Under the pieces are notes generated by a model that did not search any database, was not told the DNA's origin, and was given only the letters and a program-made list of their open reading frames with translations. 64,000 nt of DNA from JAEMQF01 sp963775015 (GTDB lineage Bacteria > Pseudomonadota > Gammaproteobacteria > Burkholderiales > Burkholderiaceae_C), in the NCBI GenBank assembly GCA_963775015.1, contig CAVZHI010000005.1:248001-312000 (forward strand), written 5' to 3'. Both the position numbers and the translations under genes were made by a program. This document shows positions 8,703 through 18,311 of the stretch, piece by piece (within the stretch, counting starts at the first letter, position 1; each line of letters opens with the position of its first letter).

Positions 8703-8877
8703 GCATTCATGCGGGTTATGACGCGGTCTGTAGCAGTTCTGTAGCACAGGATTGGCGATGCTTGGAGCAACGACCTAAGGGCGATCAGACCCACGTCCCG
8801 ATGGGACGCAAGCAGTTGGTCCGGTTTTGATGGCTTGGGAGGTTGCAGCGCCATCAACACAATGATAGAGTTGTGTC
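8703..8877. other. Island left end, non-coding
   Basis: Besides the arm repeats I see no gene here. An inverted repeat ACACAA-N8-TTGTGT at 8857-8876 sits immediately before the GTG start at 8878 and is the likely operator of the following two-gene unit. The adjoining stretch 8483-8624, upstream of the dusA stub and of arsI, also holds no gene; it should carry their divergent promoters. Confidence 0.5.
8728..8747. repeat. GTAGCA direct repeats, left arm
   Basis: Two copies of CTGTAGCA, eleven bases apart start to start, lie 36 bases inside the left attachment core. A matching pair with the same spacing lies inside the right end (13554-13572). They look like integrase arm-binding sites. Confidence 0.5.
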
Positions 8878-9318
8878 GTGATTCCCGACTTTGATCCTGT
8901 CACTGGCACCCTTCCGAGCGGAGAACACGTCGCCGCGTGGAAGGACATGCTGGACCGATTCGGCTACACGCCTTGGCGGCAGCAACTGCTGGCGGGGATG
9001 CTCGAAGCATTGCGCCTGTTGAAGCTTGCAGGCTGCATCCGCGCCTACATCGACGGCAGCTTTGTCACTGCCAAGGAGGAGCCCGGTGACTTCGATGCCT
9101 GTTGGGATGCCGAGGGCGTGGACTTCGATCTGGTCGACGAAAGGCTGCTCACGTTCGATCGTGGCCGGGCAACGCAGAAGGCGGCGTTCCTGGGCGAGCT
9201 ATTCATCTCCGACGCGCGCGCCGATCCACAGGGCACGCTCTTTCGTGATTTCTTCCAGACCGACCGCGAGGGCCGACGCAAGGGCATCGTGGTCATCGAA
9301 TTGAAGGACTTGCCATGA
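8878..9318 (+). CDS. Nucleotidyltransferase-like protein (DUF6932 type)
   Basis: A 146-residue protein with the core motif of minimal nucleotidyltransferases: YIDGSFVTAKEEPGDFDACW, with G60-S61 and the metal-binding D71-x-D73. The remainder is mostly helical and ends VVIELKDLP. The start is GTG at 8878, directly behind the ACACAA/TTGTGT inverted repeat. Its ATGA stop-start overlap with the next gene, an XRE regulator, shows a translationally coupled pair, the layout of nucleotidyltransferase-based toxin-antitoxin or defence modules. It is part of the dusA island. Function is inferred from fold and context; DUF6932 is my best family guess. Confidence 0.65.
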   Translation: MIPDFDPVTGTLPSGEHVAAWKDMLDRFGYTPWRQQLLAGMLEALRLLKLAGCIRAYIDGSFVTAKEEPGDFDACWDAEGVDFDLVDERLLTFDRGRATQKAAFLGELFISDARADPQGTLFRDFFQTDREGRRKGIVVIELKDLP

Positions 9319-9737
9319 TTACCAACCAGCGTCAGTACCTGGTCGCACAGGGCCAGGCAGAACGTTTCCGTCAAGCGCTTGCGGCGCCCGACGCGAAGGG
9401 CCTGCATCCCAAGGCCGTGAAGGCGATGAATGCTGGGCTGCGCAGCCAGCTCGACGACATCGAGGCAGAGTTGGCCGAGTACGATGCCTTGAGTCAGGGC
9501 CGGGTCACCGAGTTCGAAGTTGAATCGATCGTTGGCATCGGCCAGGCATTGATCAAGGCACGCATCGTTCGCAACCTGACGCAAAAGGAACTCGCTGAGA
9601 GGCTGTCCCTGGCAGAGCAGCAAATCCAGCGCTACGAGGCCACGCTTTACCGCGGTGTGGCGGCCGAGCGACTGCAGCAAGTGGCCGATGCGCTGCGGCT
9701 GCGGGTGCGCGAGATGTTCACGTTCGACCCGGGCTGA
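9315..9737 (+). CDS. XRE-family helix-turn-helix protein
   Basis: A 140-residue protein whose C-terminal half is an XRE helix-turn-helix (LIKARIVRNLTQKELAERLS, AEQQIQRYEATLYRG, residues about 76-125). The N-terminal part includes a helical stretch (SQLDDIEAELAEYDALSQ) probably for dimerisation or partner binding. It overlaps the nucleotidyltransferase gene by four bases, so it is very likely the antitoxin or repressor partner, acting on the inverted repeat at 8857-8876. Homologues of this type are often annotated simply as helix-turn-helix transcriptional regulator. Confidence 0.8.
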   Translation: MITNQRQYLVAQGQAERFRQALAAPDAKGLHPKAVKAMNAGLRSQLDDIEAELAEYDALSQGRVTEFEVESIVGIGQALIKARIVRNLTQKELAERLSLAEQQIQRYEATLYRGVAAERLQQVADALRLRVREMFTFDPG

Positions 9738-10089
9738 CGCTGCTGCGTTGCCATCGCCAGACCATGGGTGTTGGGTGAGGTCGCACCGAACGCCTCCCAA
9801 CTTCAATGGCTGCGGTCCGCGGCATGGTCCGTGCGAGCGCCTGGCGTCTTGGCGCTCGAGAGTCTGCGCGCCGGCCGCCCCTGAAGCTGTCGTTTGTGAC
9901 CGGTCGTTGTCGGCCATGAGCGGTAGTTGAACCCGCTGACGCATAGCGGGCATTCACCGGACACCTGGCGCGCTCCGAGCACTGGCGCAGCAGACGGATC
10001 CTGACGGTGCCGCCAACACGGCCCGGCAAGAAGAAGACCGTACGACGCGGGAGGCACCCAGGGGCACAACCCCACTCGAGAAGGTCATC
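9738..10089. other. Intergenic stretch before the TonB receptor
   Basis: No complete gene is seen. Only a weak hairpin, CCCGCT at 9932-9937 pairing with AGCGGG at 9945-9950, stands out. The TonB receptor frame is open from about 9940, after in-frame stops at 9928 and 9937, so its missing signal-peptide region would have been here. Confidence 0.4.
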
Positions 10090-12162
10090 GTGACGGCCAC
10101 GCGCACGCCGCAATCCATCGCGGCCATTCCCGGCTCGGTCACCGTCATCACGCGAGAAGAGCTGAAGCAGCAGTCCGCCACCATGGCGCTGCCTGGCCTG
10201 GGCGATCTGCTCGGCAAGGCCGTGCCGGGGCTCGGGCTGGGGTTCGGCACCGGAGACTCATTCGGGCAGAACCTGCGCGGCCGCGCGGCCGTCGTGCTCA
10301 TCGACGGCGTGCCTCAAGACACCCAGCCGGCCAGCGGGCGCGAATACCTGACGATCGACCCCGAGGCCATCGAGCGCATCGAAGTCATCCGCGGCGCCAC
10401 GGCGATCTACGGCAACGGCGCAGCCGGCGGTGTCATCAACATCATCACCCGCAAGCCGGGTGCGGACGGGATGCAAGGGCGCACCAGCCTCGGCACGCAC
10501 GCCAGTCTGACGCACCCGAGCGGCAGCCTCGGTGGTTCGTTTGCGCAGGAACTGTCGGGCAGGAATGCGCTGCTCGACTACGTGCTGCAGGCGTCGCTCA
10601 CGTCCAGCAGCGGCCAGTTCGATGCGCAGGGCGACCGCAGCGCACCAGGGTCTCTGAACGGCTCCACCGGCGGGTTGCTGGACACTCGCACGCGCAACTT
10701 CTTCGGCAAGCTGGGCAAGAGCTTCGATCGGCAGCGCGTGCAGCTCACGCTGAACCGCTTCGAGAGCCAGATGGATACCGACCTCGCGCCCGACCCGGCC
10801 GTCGATGCGCTGTGCCCTGACGTGCGGGACCCGGGCTGCGTGCGCACCAAGGCGCGCTACGTGAACGGGATCTCGATCGACAACAAACCGCATCAGGACA
10901 ACACGCAGATCAGCTTCGACTACGACCACGCCGCCCTGTGGGGCAGCCGGCTGCATGTGCAGGTGTTCCACCGCGAGCTGAAAGACACTCGACACGCTGT
11001 TCGACGCGCGGGTCTTCGGCGGCACGGATGTCGTGCAGGCCGGCGTCAATTCGAAGAAGCATGGTGCCCGGCTCGAAGTGATCACGCCGTTCAGCCTGGC
11101 CGGCGCGCCCGCGCTGCTGTGGGGACTGGACTATCTGCACGAGAAGGGCGACTTCCCGAGCGTGACCTTCGACGCGGCAGCGTACGACGCCAGCGGCGGG
11201 CGCGCGTTCCGCAAGGTGGCCGAAGGCACCGACATGCGCACCGAACTCGACCAGAAGGAGCTGTTCGCGCAGGTCGAGTGGCGTCCGGTGGAGTTGCTGC
11301 TGCTGCGCGGCGGCATGCGCCACGAGACATCGTCGCCAAGCTGCCCGAACAGACGGCCTTCGGCACCCCGATTCGCAGCGGCAGCCGGCACTTCCGCGAC
11401 ACGGTCTACAACGCCGGGGCGGTGTTCTATCCGAGCGAGGCGCTGGACGTCTTCGTCAACTACGCGCAGGGCTTCACCGCGCCGCGCCTGGACGTGCTGG
11501 TGTTCAGCATCCCGGTGGACGGGTCGCTGTCCGCCCTGCGGCCCGAGTCCAACGTGGTGGACAACTACGAAGTCGGGCTGCGTTGGCAACGGGACGCGGT
11601 GCAGGCTGCGTTGTCGTTGTTCTATGCCAAGTCCAGTCTCGGGGCGGGCTACAACCAGTTCACCAACCGGACGGTGGAGAGTCCCGAGCGCACGCATGGC
11701 TTCGAGGCCACGCTCGATGTCGAGGCAACCCTGTACCGTGCGCGTCGGCGGCACGTTGAGTTACGTGGAAGGCAAGACCAGAACCGATGCGGGCACCTGG
11801 GTGCCGCTGAACGGTTTTCGCATCGCGCCGCTGAAAGCAACGCTGCATCTGGAGCACCTCACCGCGCCGAGCCTGCAGTGGCGCAACCGCCTGCAACTGG
11901 TGTACTCCGGCTCGCGCGATCGGTCGTACAAGGCCTTCGCAGTCGGAGACGATCCGAACGGGATCCGTTCCCGACCCGCAGCTTCGCGGTGGTGGACCTC
12001 TACAGCAGTCTCAACCTCGGCGGCGGCTGGCTCGAAGCCGGCATCGAGAACCTGTTCAACAAGCAGTACGAGCTACCGACGCAGCAGATCGCATTCGCCA
12101 ACACGTTCCGCTACCCGAGTTCGGGCGCGCGATTGAGCGTCAAGTACGCGCTCAGCTACTAG
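10090..12162 (+). pseudogene. TonB-dependent siderophore receptor, four frame breaks, no signal peptide
   Basis: An outer-membrane receptor for ferric siderophores. The plug domain is clear: VTATRTPQSIAAIPGSVTVI, DGVPQDTQ, the RIEVIRGATAIYGNGAAGG block and INIITRKPG. The barrel ends with NLFNKQYELP and a final aromatic (ALSY). The frame changes near 10985, 11330, 11735 and 11965, each time resuming conserved barrel sequence, so sequence error is likely although four in one gene is many. The N-terminus is also abnormal: an in-frame stop lies about 50 codons before VTATRT and no signal peptide is readable. A PepSY protein follows 2 bases after the stop, forming an iron-uptake pair inside the dusA island. 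Confidence 0.8.
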
Positions 12163-12164
12163 AC

Positions 12165-13510
12165 ATGGTCGCTGGGGCGAAGGCCGATCGCTTGAAGCGG
12201 CACCGCAAGCTGTGGCTTGCAGTGCATCGCTGGATCGGTCTCGGCGTGGGCCTGATCCTGGCGATGGTGGGCCTGACCGGCAGCCTGCTCGTCTTCTGGC
12301 AACCCCTGGACCGGCTGCTGAACCCGGCCTTGCTGGCCCCGGAAGCCGGTTGCTCGCCGGCGGGGCATCGCAGCCTGGACGAACTCGTCGCGGCGGCGCG
12401 CACGCGTGTTCCGCCCGAGGGCACGCTGGTCCGCGTGGCCCTGCCCGAGACCGAGCGCCCGCTGCTGTGGGCGCAATACGCGGTGGCAGTCCCGGGCGCG
12501 GACTGGGACGATCGCCACGACCTGTTTGTGCGACCATGCAGCGGCGTCGTGCTCGGCCCGCGCCTGTGGGATACGCAGGACCGGCCCTGGACGGGGCCGC
12601 TGATGGGCGTGGTGATGCGTATCCACACCTCGCTGTTGCTCAATCAGCGGGGCCTGTGGCTCGGCAATCACATCCTGAGTACCAGCTGCATTGTGTTGAT
12701 GATCTCGCTCATCAGCGGTCTGTGGCTTTGGTGGCCGCGCGCTGGCCGCTGGCGCCAAGCGCTGACAGTGCGCTTCGGCAGCCGTGCTCCCCGGCTCACC
12801 TACGACATTCACCGCACCGCTGGCGCGTGCTCCGCGTTATTGCTGCTGATGTCGCTGTTCACGGGCTTGCACATGTACGAGCCCTGGCATGGGTTCATCA
12901 ACCAGGCAGTCATGGCGGTATCGGGTGGCACTTGGTTCGGCACGCCGGACGCCATGGCCGAACGGCCGGCCGGCGAACCCCGAGTCAGCGCCGGCCAGGC
13001 TGTGGCCGCCGCGAAGGCCTGGCACCCTGACGGCGAAGCGCAGTCGCTCGAATTGCCGACCGATGGACGCGGGGCCTATGCCGTTAGCTTGGCCACGAGC
13101 GCGGTCTGGAACACCCAAGTGACGATCGATGCCCGAACTGGTCAGCTGCTCGATACCCGTGGGCCCCATAACGCCAGCGCAGGAGACAGCTTTCTGAACT
13201 GGTTGTTTCCGCTGCACACGGGCCGAGCGTTCGGCATGACAGGGCGCATCGTGGTACCGTGTTGGGCATCTTGCCGAGCATGCTGTTCGTGACCGGCGTG
13301 ATCCGTTGGCTGCAGAAGCGCCTGCGGCCGACGCGTTCTGGCATTGCGGCGCCAGCAGGGCTGAGCATCGCGATCAAGTTTCCTGGAACTACGTCTGCTC
13401 TTTGTTGTTCCGTGCGCCCGCTGTGGGTCGCGAAGAGTCCGACGCCATGGAGGTCGAACTGCCCAAGTGCAGCCGCCGGAGGCGCACGCTGCACAAGCAC
13501 CCACACGTGA
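12165..13510 (+). pseudogene. PepSY-associated membrane protein, frameshifted near 13250
   Basis: An inner-membrane protein of the PepSY/PiuB iron-regulated family. HRKLWLAVHRWIGLGVGLIL is the first membrane helix with its histidine pair, HTSLLLNQRGLWLG and SLISGLWLWWPR follow, then HRTAGACSALLLLMSLFTGL and LNWLFPLHTGRAFG. After GRIVV the frame slips and continues as VLGILPSMLFVTGVIRWLQK, the usual last helix. The natural end is uncertain; the slipped frame runs to 13510 through sequence that does not look conserved. It directly follows the TonB receptor and probably helps reduce or move siderophore iron across the inner membrane. Confidence 0.75.
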
Positions 13511-13707
13511 CGGCGAATGTGGCGCCGATGATGTCGCAATAGTGCTTGATGCCCGTAGCAAATCCGTAGCACTGGCGCCGTGCACGCAGCCAGAAACGGG
13601 CGTTGTATCTGGCGCCCCCGTCGCAGAATCATCGCTCGCAAATCATTGATTAACATGCACAAATCGGCTTGTGCTGCAGCCAAGCTTTCATCGTGTCGGT
13701 CCCACCC
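13511..13707. other. Island right end, non-coding
   Basis: No gene is seen. The stretch contains the GTAGCA repeat pair (13554-13572) and then A+T-rich DNA (from about 13620) that supplies the new 5' end and presumably a promoter for dusA. An integrase would normally be expected at such a junction and is absent. Confidence 0.5.
13554..13572. repeat. GTAGCA direct repeats, right arm
   Basis: CGTAGCA occurs twice, eleven bases apart, the same spacing as in the left pair at 8728-8747. Together they support a recombinase arm-site function. Confidence 0.5.
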
Positions 13708-14730
13708 ATGTTTGGACAGACCCAAAGAGAATTAGTGCAATCACATCAACTACTTAGCCCTTGGCGTTTGTGTATCGCCCCGATGATGGACTGGACCGAC
13801 CGGCATTGCCGTTACTTCCACCGCCTGCTGACGCGCCACGCGCGTCTGTACACCGAGATGGTGACGACGGGCGCGCTGCTGCACGGGGACCAGCCGCGGC
13901 ATCTGGATTTCAGCGACGAGGAGCACCCCGTGGCACTGCAACTCGGCGGCAGCGAGCCCGCGGATCTGGCCGCTTGCGCGCGACTCGGCGAGCGCTGGGG
14001 CTATGACGAGATCAACCTGAATTGCGGCTGCCCGAGCCCTCGGGTGCAACGCGGCTCCTTCGGCGCGTGCCTGATGGCCGAGCCGGGCTTGGTGGCGGAC
14101 TGCGTGAAGGCGATGGTCGACGCCGTCGCGCTGCCCGTGACGGTGAAACACCGCATCGGTATCGACCGCGGCGAGAGTTATGGGTTCGTGCGGGACTTTG
14201 TCGGCACGGTCGCTGCGGCGGGTTGCAAGGTCTTCATCGTGCACGCGCGCAATGCGTGGCTGCACGGGTTGAGCCCGAAAGAGAACCGCGAAGTGCCGCC
14301 GCTGCGCTATGAGGTCGTGCATCGCCTGAAGCGCGATTTCCCGGCGCTCACGTTCGTCGGCAATGGCGGGCTGACGCTGACCGCAGACATCGATGCGCAG
14401 TTGCAGCACGTGGACGGCGTGATGCTGGGCCGCGAGGCTTACCATCACCCGTGGAGTCTCGCGTCGTGGGATGAGCGCTACTTTGGCGACGCGGCGCGTG
14501 GGCTCGACCGAGCCGAGGTGGAACTGCAAATGGTCGATTACATGGAGACGCTGACCCGGCAGGGCATCGTGTGGCCGCACGCCGCGCGCCACATGCTGGG
14601 CCTGTGGAACGGCACGCCGGGCGCGCGCCGCTGGCGCCAGGTGTGGAGCGACCATCGCCTGAAACACGAGGCGCCGCGGCGCGTCTGGCAGCTCGCGCAG
14701 CGGCCGGATGTTGCGGCGGAGGTGGTTTGA
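13708..14730 (+). CDS. dusA: tRNA-dihydrouridine(20/20a) synthase DusA
   Basis: An FMN enzyme that reduces U20/U20a in the tRNA D-loop. APMMDWTDRHCRYFHR begins the TIM barrel. NLNCGCPSPRVQRGSFGACL carries the catalytic cysteine C108. VKHRIGID and FVGNGGL are FMN-site blocks, and the helical domain ends the protein. With ATG 13708 it has 340 residues. The first 18 residues (MFGQTQRELVQSHQLLSP) differ from the native stub at 8625 and are A+T-rich, because the element brought its own start. An in-frame alternative start exists at 13669. The gene therefore remains functional after insertion, as in other dusA-targeting elements. Confidence 0.92.
   Translation: MFGQTQRELVQSHQLLSPWRLCIAPMMDWTDRHCRYFHRLLTRHARLYTEMVTTGALLHGDQPRHLDFSDEEHPVALQLGGSEPADLAACARLGERWGYDEINLNCGCPSPRVQRGSFGACLMAEPGLVADCVKAMVDAVALPVTVKHRIGIDRGESYGFVRDFVGTVAAAGCKVFIVHARNAWLHGLSPKENREVPPLRYEVVHRLKRDFPALTFVGNGGLTLTADIDAQLQHVDGVMLGREAYHHPWSLASWDERYFGDAARGLDRAEVELQMVDYMETLTRQGIVWPHAARHMLGLWNGTPGARRWRQVWSDHRLKHEAPRRVWQLAQRPDVAAEVV
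13775..13796. repeat. Right attachment site (dusA core)
   Basis: Copy of the left core at 8671-8692 with one mismatch, located inside the dusA coding sequence at the APMMDWT codons. It marks the right junction of the island. Confidence 0.75.
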
Positions 14731-15585
14731 TGTTGCGTGCTTCGGGTCCTGTGTGTGCATGGCGCGTGCTTGTTGCCTTCGCGTGTCTCGCCACGGTGGG
14801 ACGGTTTGCCTCGGCCACCGAAGAAGTGCCCTTCATCACGACGCCGGACCGTGTCGCGCTGGCGATGCTCGAAATCGCCAACGTCGGGCCGAACGACAAC
14901 GTCATCGACCTCGGCTCGGGCGACGGACGCATCGTCATCCTCGCCGCGAAACGATTCGGTGCACATGGGCTGGGTGTCGAGATCGTTCCGGACCTGGTGC
15001 GCAAGAGCAAGGAGTTCGCGATGCGCGCCGGCGTCGCGCAGCGCGTCGAGTTTCGCGAGCAGGATTTGTTCAAGACCGACCTGAGCGGCGCGAGCGTGAT
15101 CACGATGTACCTGCTGCCCGAAGTGAACCTGCAACTGCGCCCATCGCTCCTGGCGCTGGAGGCGGGGACACGAATCGTTTCGCACGACTGGAACATGGGC
15201 GATTGGCCACCCGACCGCACGCTGACGATTCCCGTGCCCGACAAGGCCGTCGGCCTGGAGAAATTCAGCCGCGTTCACCTCTGGGTCGTGCCGGCACGGG
15301 TGCACGGTTTGTGGTGTGGCCTGGGACGCGTGCGCGGTGCGGCGCTGCGCTTCGACCAGACGTTCCAGGCGTTCGCGGCGCGCCTGGGTGGCGTGCCTGA
15401 AATCGACGGATTCGCCGGGCGCATCGATGGCGCGATTGCTGCGCGGCGGGCAGGGCATCGACGCACTGGAGCTCGAGCAACGCGGCGATCGCATCATCGT
15501 CACGCGCGCCGGCGGGCGCTACGCGGCGCTCGACAACGTTGCCTTCACCCGCGCCAAAACCCCGGGGTGCGAGCGCAAGCCCTGA
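14730..15585 (+). pseudogene. Exported class I SAM-dependent methyltransferase, frameshifted near 15445
   Basis: The ATG overlaps the dusA stop by one base. A hydrophobic leader to about residue 28 (VLVAFACLATVGRFASA) looks like a signal peptide, unusual for a SAM enzyme. The Rossmann motif I is VIDLGSGDGRIVILAA, with acidic motif GVEIVPD, and YLLPEVN plus SHDWNMGDW follow. Near 15445 an extra base moves the frame; the C-terminus then reads LLRGGQGIDALELEQRG and GRYAALDNVAFTRA to the stop at 15585. Corrected length is about 285 residues. Similar exported methyltransferases of unknown target are widespread in Burkholderiales. The substrate cannot be inferred. Confidence 0.75.
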
Positions 15586-15714
15586 GGGCACGCGCGATGC
15601 CGATAACCTCGTCGCAATCGGTCTCGACTCGGTGGCCATGGCCAGGTAGAACAGGCGGCCGTCCCACGAGGGGATCTGCACGCCCTTGAAGCCCAGCGAG
15701 CCGGCCTGTTCCGA
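15561..15714 (-). pseudogene. Remnant of a sugar phosphate isomerase/epimerase
   Basis: Directly after the stop of the aldo/keto reductase, the minus strand reads EQAGSLGFKGVQIPSWDGRL then FYLAMATES, and in the next frame CDEVIGIARAL. This matches the N-terminal strand-helix of xylose-isomerase-like sugar phosphate isomerases. There is no start codon or beginning, and the similarity ends where the methyltransferase gene's 3' end begins. It is a broken internal fragment, presumably of a third gene in the GntR-SDR-AKR unit lost by deletion. Confidence 0.6.
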
Positions 15715-16706
<992 letters not shown>

Positions 16707-16707
<1 letters not shown>

Positions 16708-17436
16708 CAGCCCGCCGACCAGCCGCCGTCTACCGGCACGAGTGCGCCGGTCATGTAGCTGGCGGCGTCAGAACACAGGAAGACAACCACGCGGCCGATC
16801 TCTTCGGGCTGCGCGAGGCGGCCGTTCGGAACCACGCGGTCCGCCATCTCCGCGAGCTGCGCGTCCGTCAGCGGCACCGCGCGCCCGGCGCCGCGCAGCA
16901 TCGGCGTGTCCACCTCGCCGGGGCAGACAGCGTTGACGCGGATTCCCTCGCGGGCGTGGTCGAGCGCGAGCGAGCGCGTCAGGTTGTGCACGGCGCCCTT
17001 GGCGGTGGCGTAGGCGACGTGGCCTTTGCCGCCGGCCGAGCCCCAGATCGAGCCGAAGTTGACGATCGCGCCCGAGCCCTGCTGCCGCATCTGGCGAATC
17101 GCCGCGCGGCACATGAAGAAGGTGCCGTCGACGTTCACCCGCATCTGCCGGTGCCAGGCAGCGTCGTCGGTGGCCGGCGCGTCGGCGCGGACGATCACAC
17201 CGGCGGCGTTGACGAGGATGTCGATGCGGCCGTGCAGCGCGACGGCCTTGGCCACCGCAGCGTCGCAGAATCCGGAGTCGGCAAGGTCGCCGATGAGGGC
17301 GATCGCTGGGTGGCTGGCGATGTCGGCGCCGAGCACGGTGGCTCCGGCCTCGCGTGAGGAGTCGCGCGGTGGCGGCACCCATGCCGGATGCGGCCCCGGT
17401 GACGATGGCGATGCGGCCGTCAAGAGTCATGGTCAT
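16707..17436 (-). pseudogene. Short-chain dehydrogenase/reductase, frameshifted near 17362
   Basis: A classical SDR of about 242 residues. The NAD(P) site IVTGAASGMGAATARLL is in the first frame. An extra base near 17362 moves the rest (REAGATVLGADIASHPA onward) to another frame. LVNAAGVIVR, the catalytic serine in VNFGSIWGSAGG and the YATAK Tyr-Lys pair follow, with GALVPVDGGWSAG at the end. It starts three bases after the GntR gene and overlaps the AKR start, forming one operon. Corrected, nothing is missing, so the gene is probably intact in the organism. Confidence 0.85.
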
Positions 17437-17439
17437 GAG

Positions 17440-18183
17440 TCAGCGTCCTGATGAGGGCGGGGAAGGGGCCTTGCGGATCTTGGCATGGCTTGCGAGGTCG
17501 GTCTCCCGCTGCGTGGCGCCGGTGCGGGCACTGCGCTTGAGCAGTGCGTGCAAGTCCTGACGCACCTTCTCGATGTGAGCCACGAGGTGGTCGCAGGCCT
17601 GCGGCACCTTGCCTTCCTGGCACAGGCGCAGCAACTTGCGGTGTTCGCTTTCGGCCCGGCGCAGCGCCGGGGCGCGGTTCATCTGTAGACGCGTGAAACG
17701 GTCGCTGGTTTGCAGCAGAGAGGTGACGATCGCCAGCGTGCGCGGCTGTCGCGCGTGGCGGTACAGCGCCAGGTGGTAGCGCGCGTTCAAGTGGCCCCAT
17801 TGCGCAACGTCTTGCGCGGCAATGGCGTCCTTGAACTCGGCGTCCAGTGCCGAGACTTCGGCAAAGTCTTGCAACGTGAGCAGCGGCGCCGACTGCGCCA
17901 GCATGCGCGGCTCCAGCAGCACGCGCAAACTGAAAACGTCGTCGATCTCTTCGAGCGAGAACGCCGAGACGATGGCCCCCTTGTGTGGCTCGATCAACAC
18001 CAGGCCTTCGGCTTCCAGTTGGAACAAGGCTTCACGCACCGGAATGCGGCTGACCTGGAAGCTGGCAGCCAACGCGTCCTGGCGCAGTTGTTCACCGGCC
18101 GCGTAAGTGCCGTCCAGGATGTCGCGCCGCAGTTGCTCCACGATGGCGGCTGACAGGGTGCGGTGGCCGAGACGGGGCTTCAT
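17440..18183 (-). CDS. GntR/FadR-family transcriptional regulator
   Basis: A 247-residue FCD-type GntR regulator. The winged helix runs from LSAAIVEQLRRDILDGTYAA through QDALAASFQVSRIPVREAL. The effector domain has the metal-ligand pattern of FCD proteins (ALDAEFKDAI, LNARYHLALY, AESEHRKLLR). The ATG at 18181-18183 is preferred because the frame upstream runs into the divergent promoter. It leads the SDR-AKR operon and is divergent from the TRAP transporter at 18312, so it probably controls both directions in response to the transported acid or its product. Confidence 0.88.
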   Translation of the reverse strand: MKPRLGHRTLSAAIVEQLRRDILDGTYAAGEQLRQDALAASFQVSRIPVREALFQLEAEGLVLIEPHKGAIVSAFSLEEIDDVFSLRVLLEPRMLAQSAPLLTLQDFAEVSALDAEFKDAIAAQDVAQWGHLNARYHLALYRHARQPRTLAIVTSLLQTSDRFTRLQMNRAPALRRAESEHRKLLRLCQEGKVPQACDHLVAHIEKVRQDLHALLKRSARTGATQRETDLASHAKIRKAPSPPSSGR

Positions 18184-18208
18184 GGGCAGACGGCAGACAC
18201 GTTCGGGC

Positions 18209-18236
18209 TTGACATGTACATTGTATAAAATATAAA
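18209..18236 (+). promoter_or_regulatory. TRAP operon promoter with palindrome
   Basis: TTGACA at 18209-18214 and TATAAA at 18231-18236 are spaced by 16 bases, close to a consensus sigma-70 promoter and strikingly A+T-rich for this genome. An 8-base palindrome ATGTACAT (18214-18221) overlaps the -35 edge and is a candidate operator for the divergent GntR regulator. Confidence 0.55.
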
Positions 18237-18311
18237 CTATCGGCGGATCGTTGCCAAGCACGACCGCAAACACATTCTTGGTTTTCCACGACGAGCGGAT
18301 CGGGATCATCG

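Noticed and set aside
13521..13533. GGCGCCGATGATG resembling the att core, as a second nested junction
   Set aside because: Only the first 13 bases match and the DWT codons are absent; chance similarity in G+C-rich DNA cannot be excluded.
8676..13780. The island as a prophage
   Set aside because: There are no capsid, tail, lysis, replication or integrase genes in the interval; it is an island remnant with metabolic and regulatory cargo.
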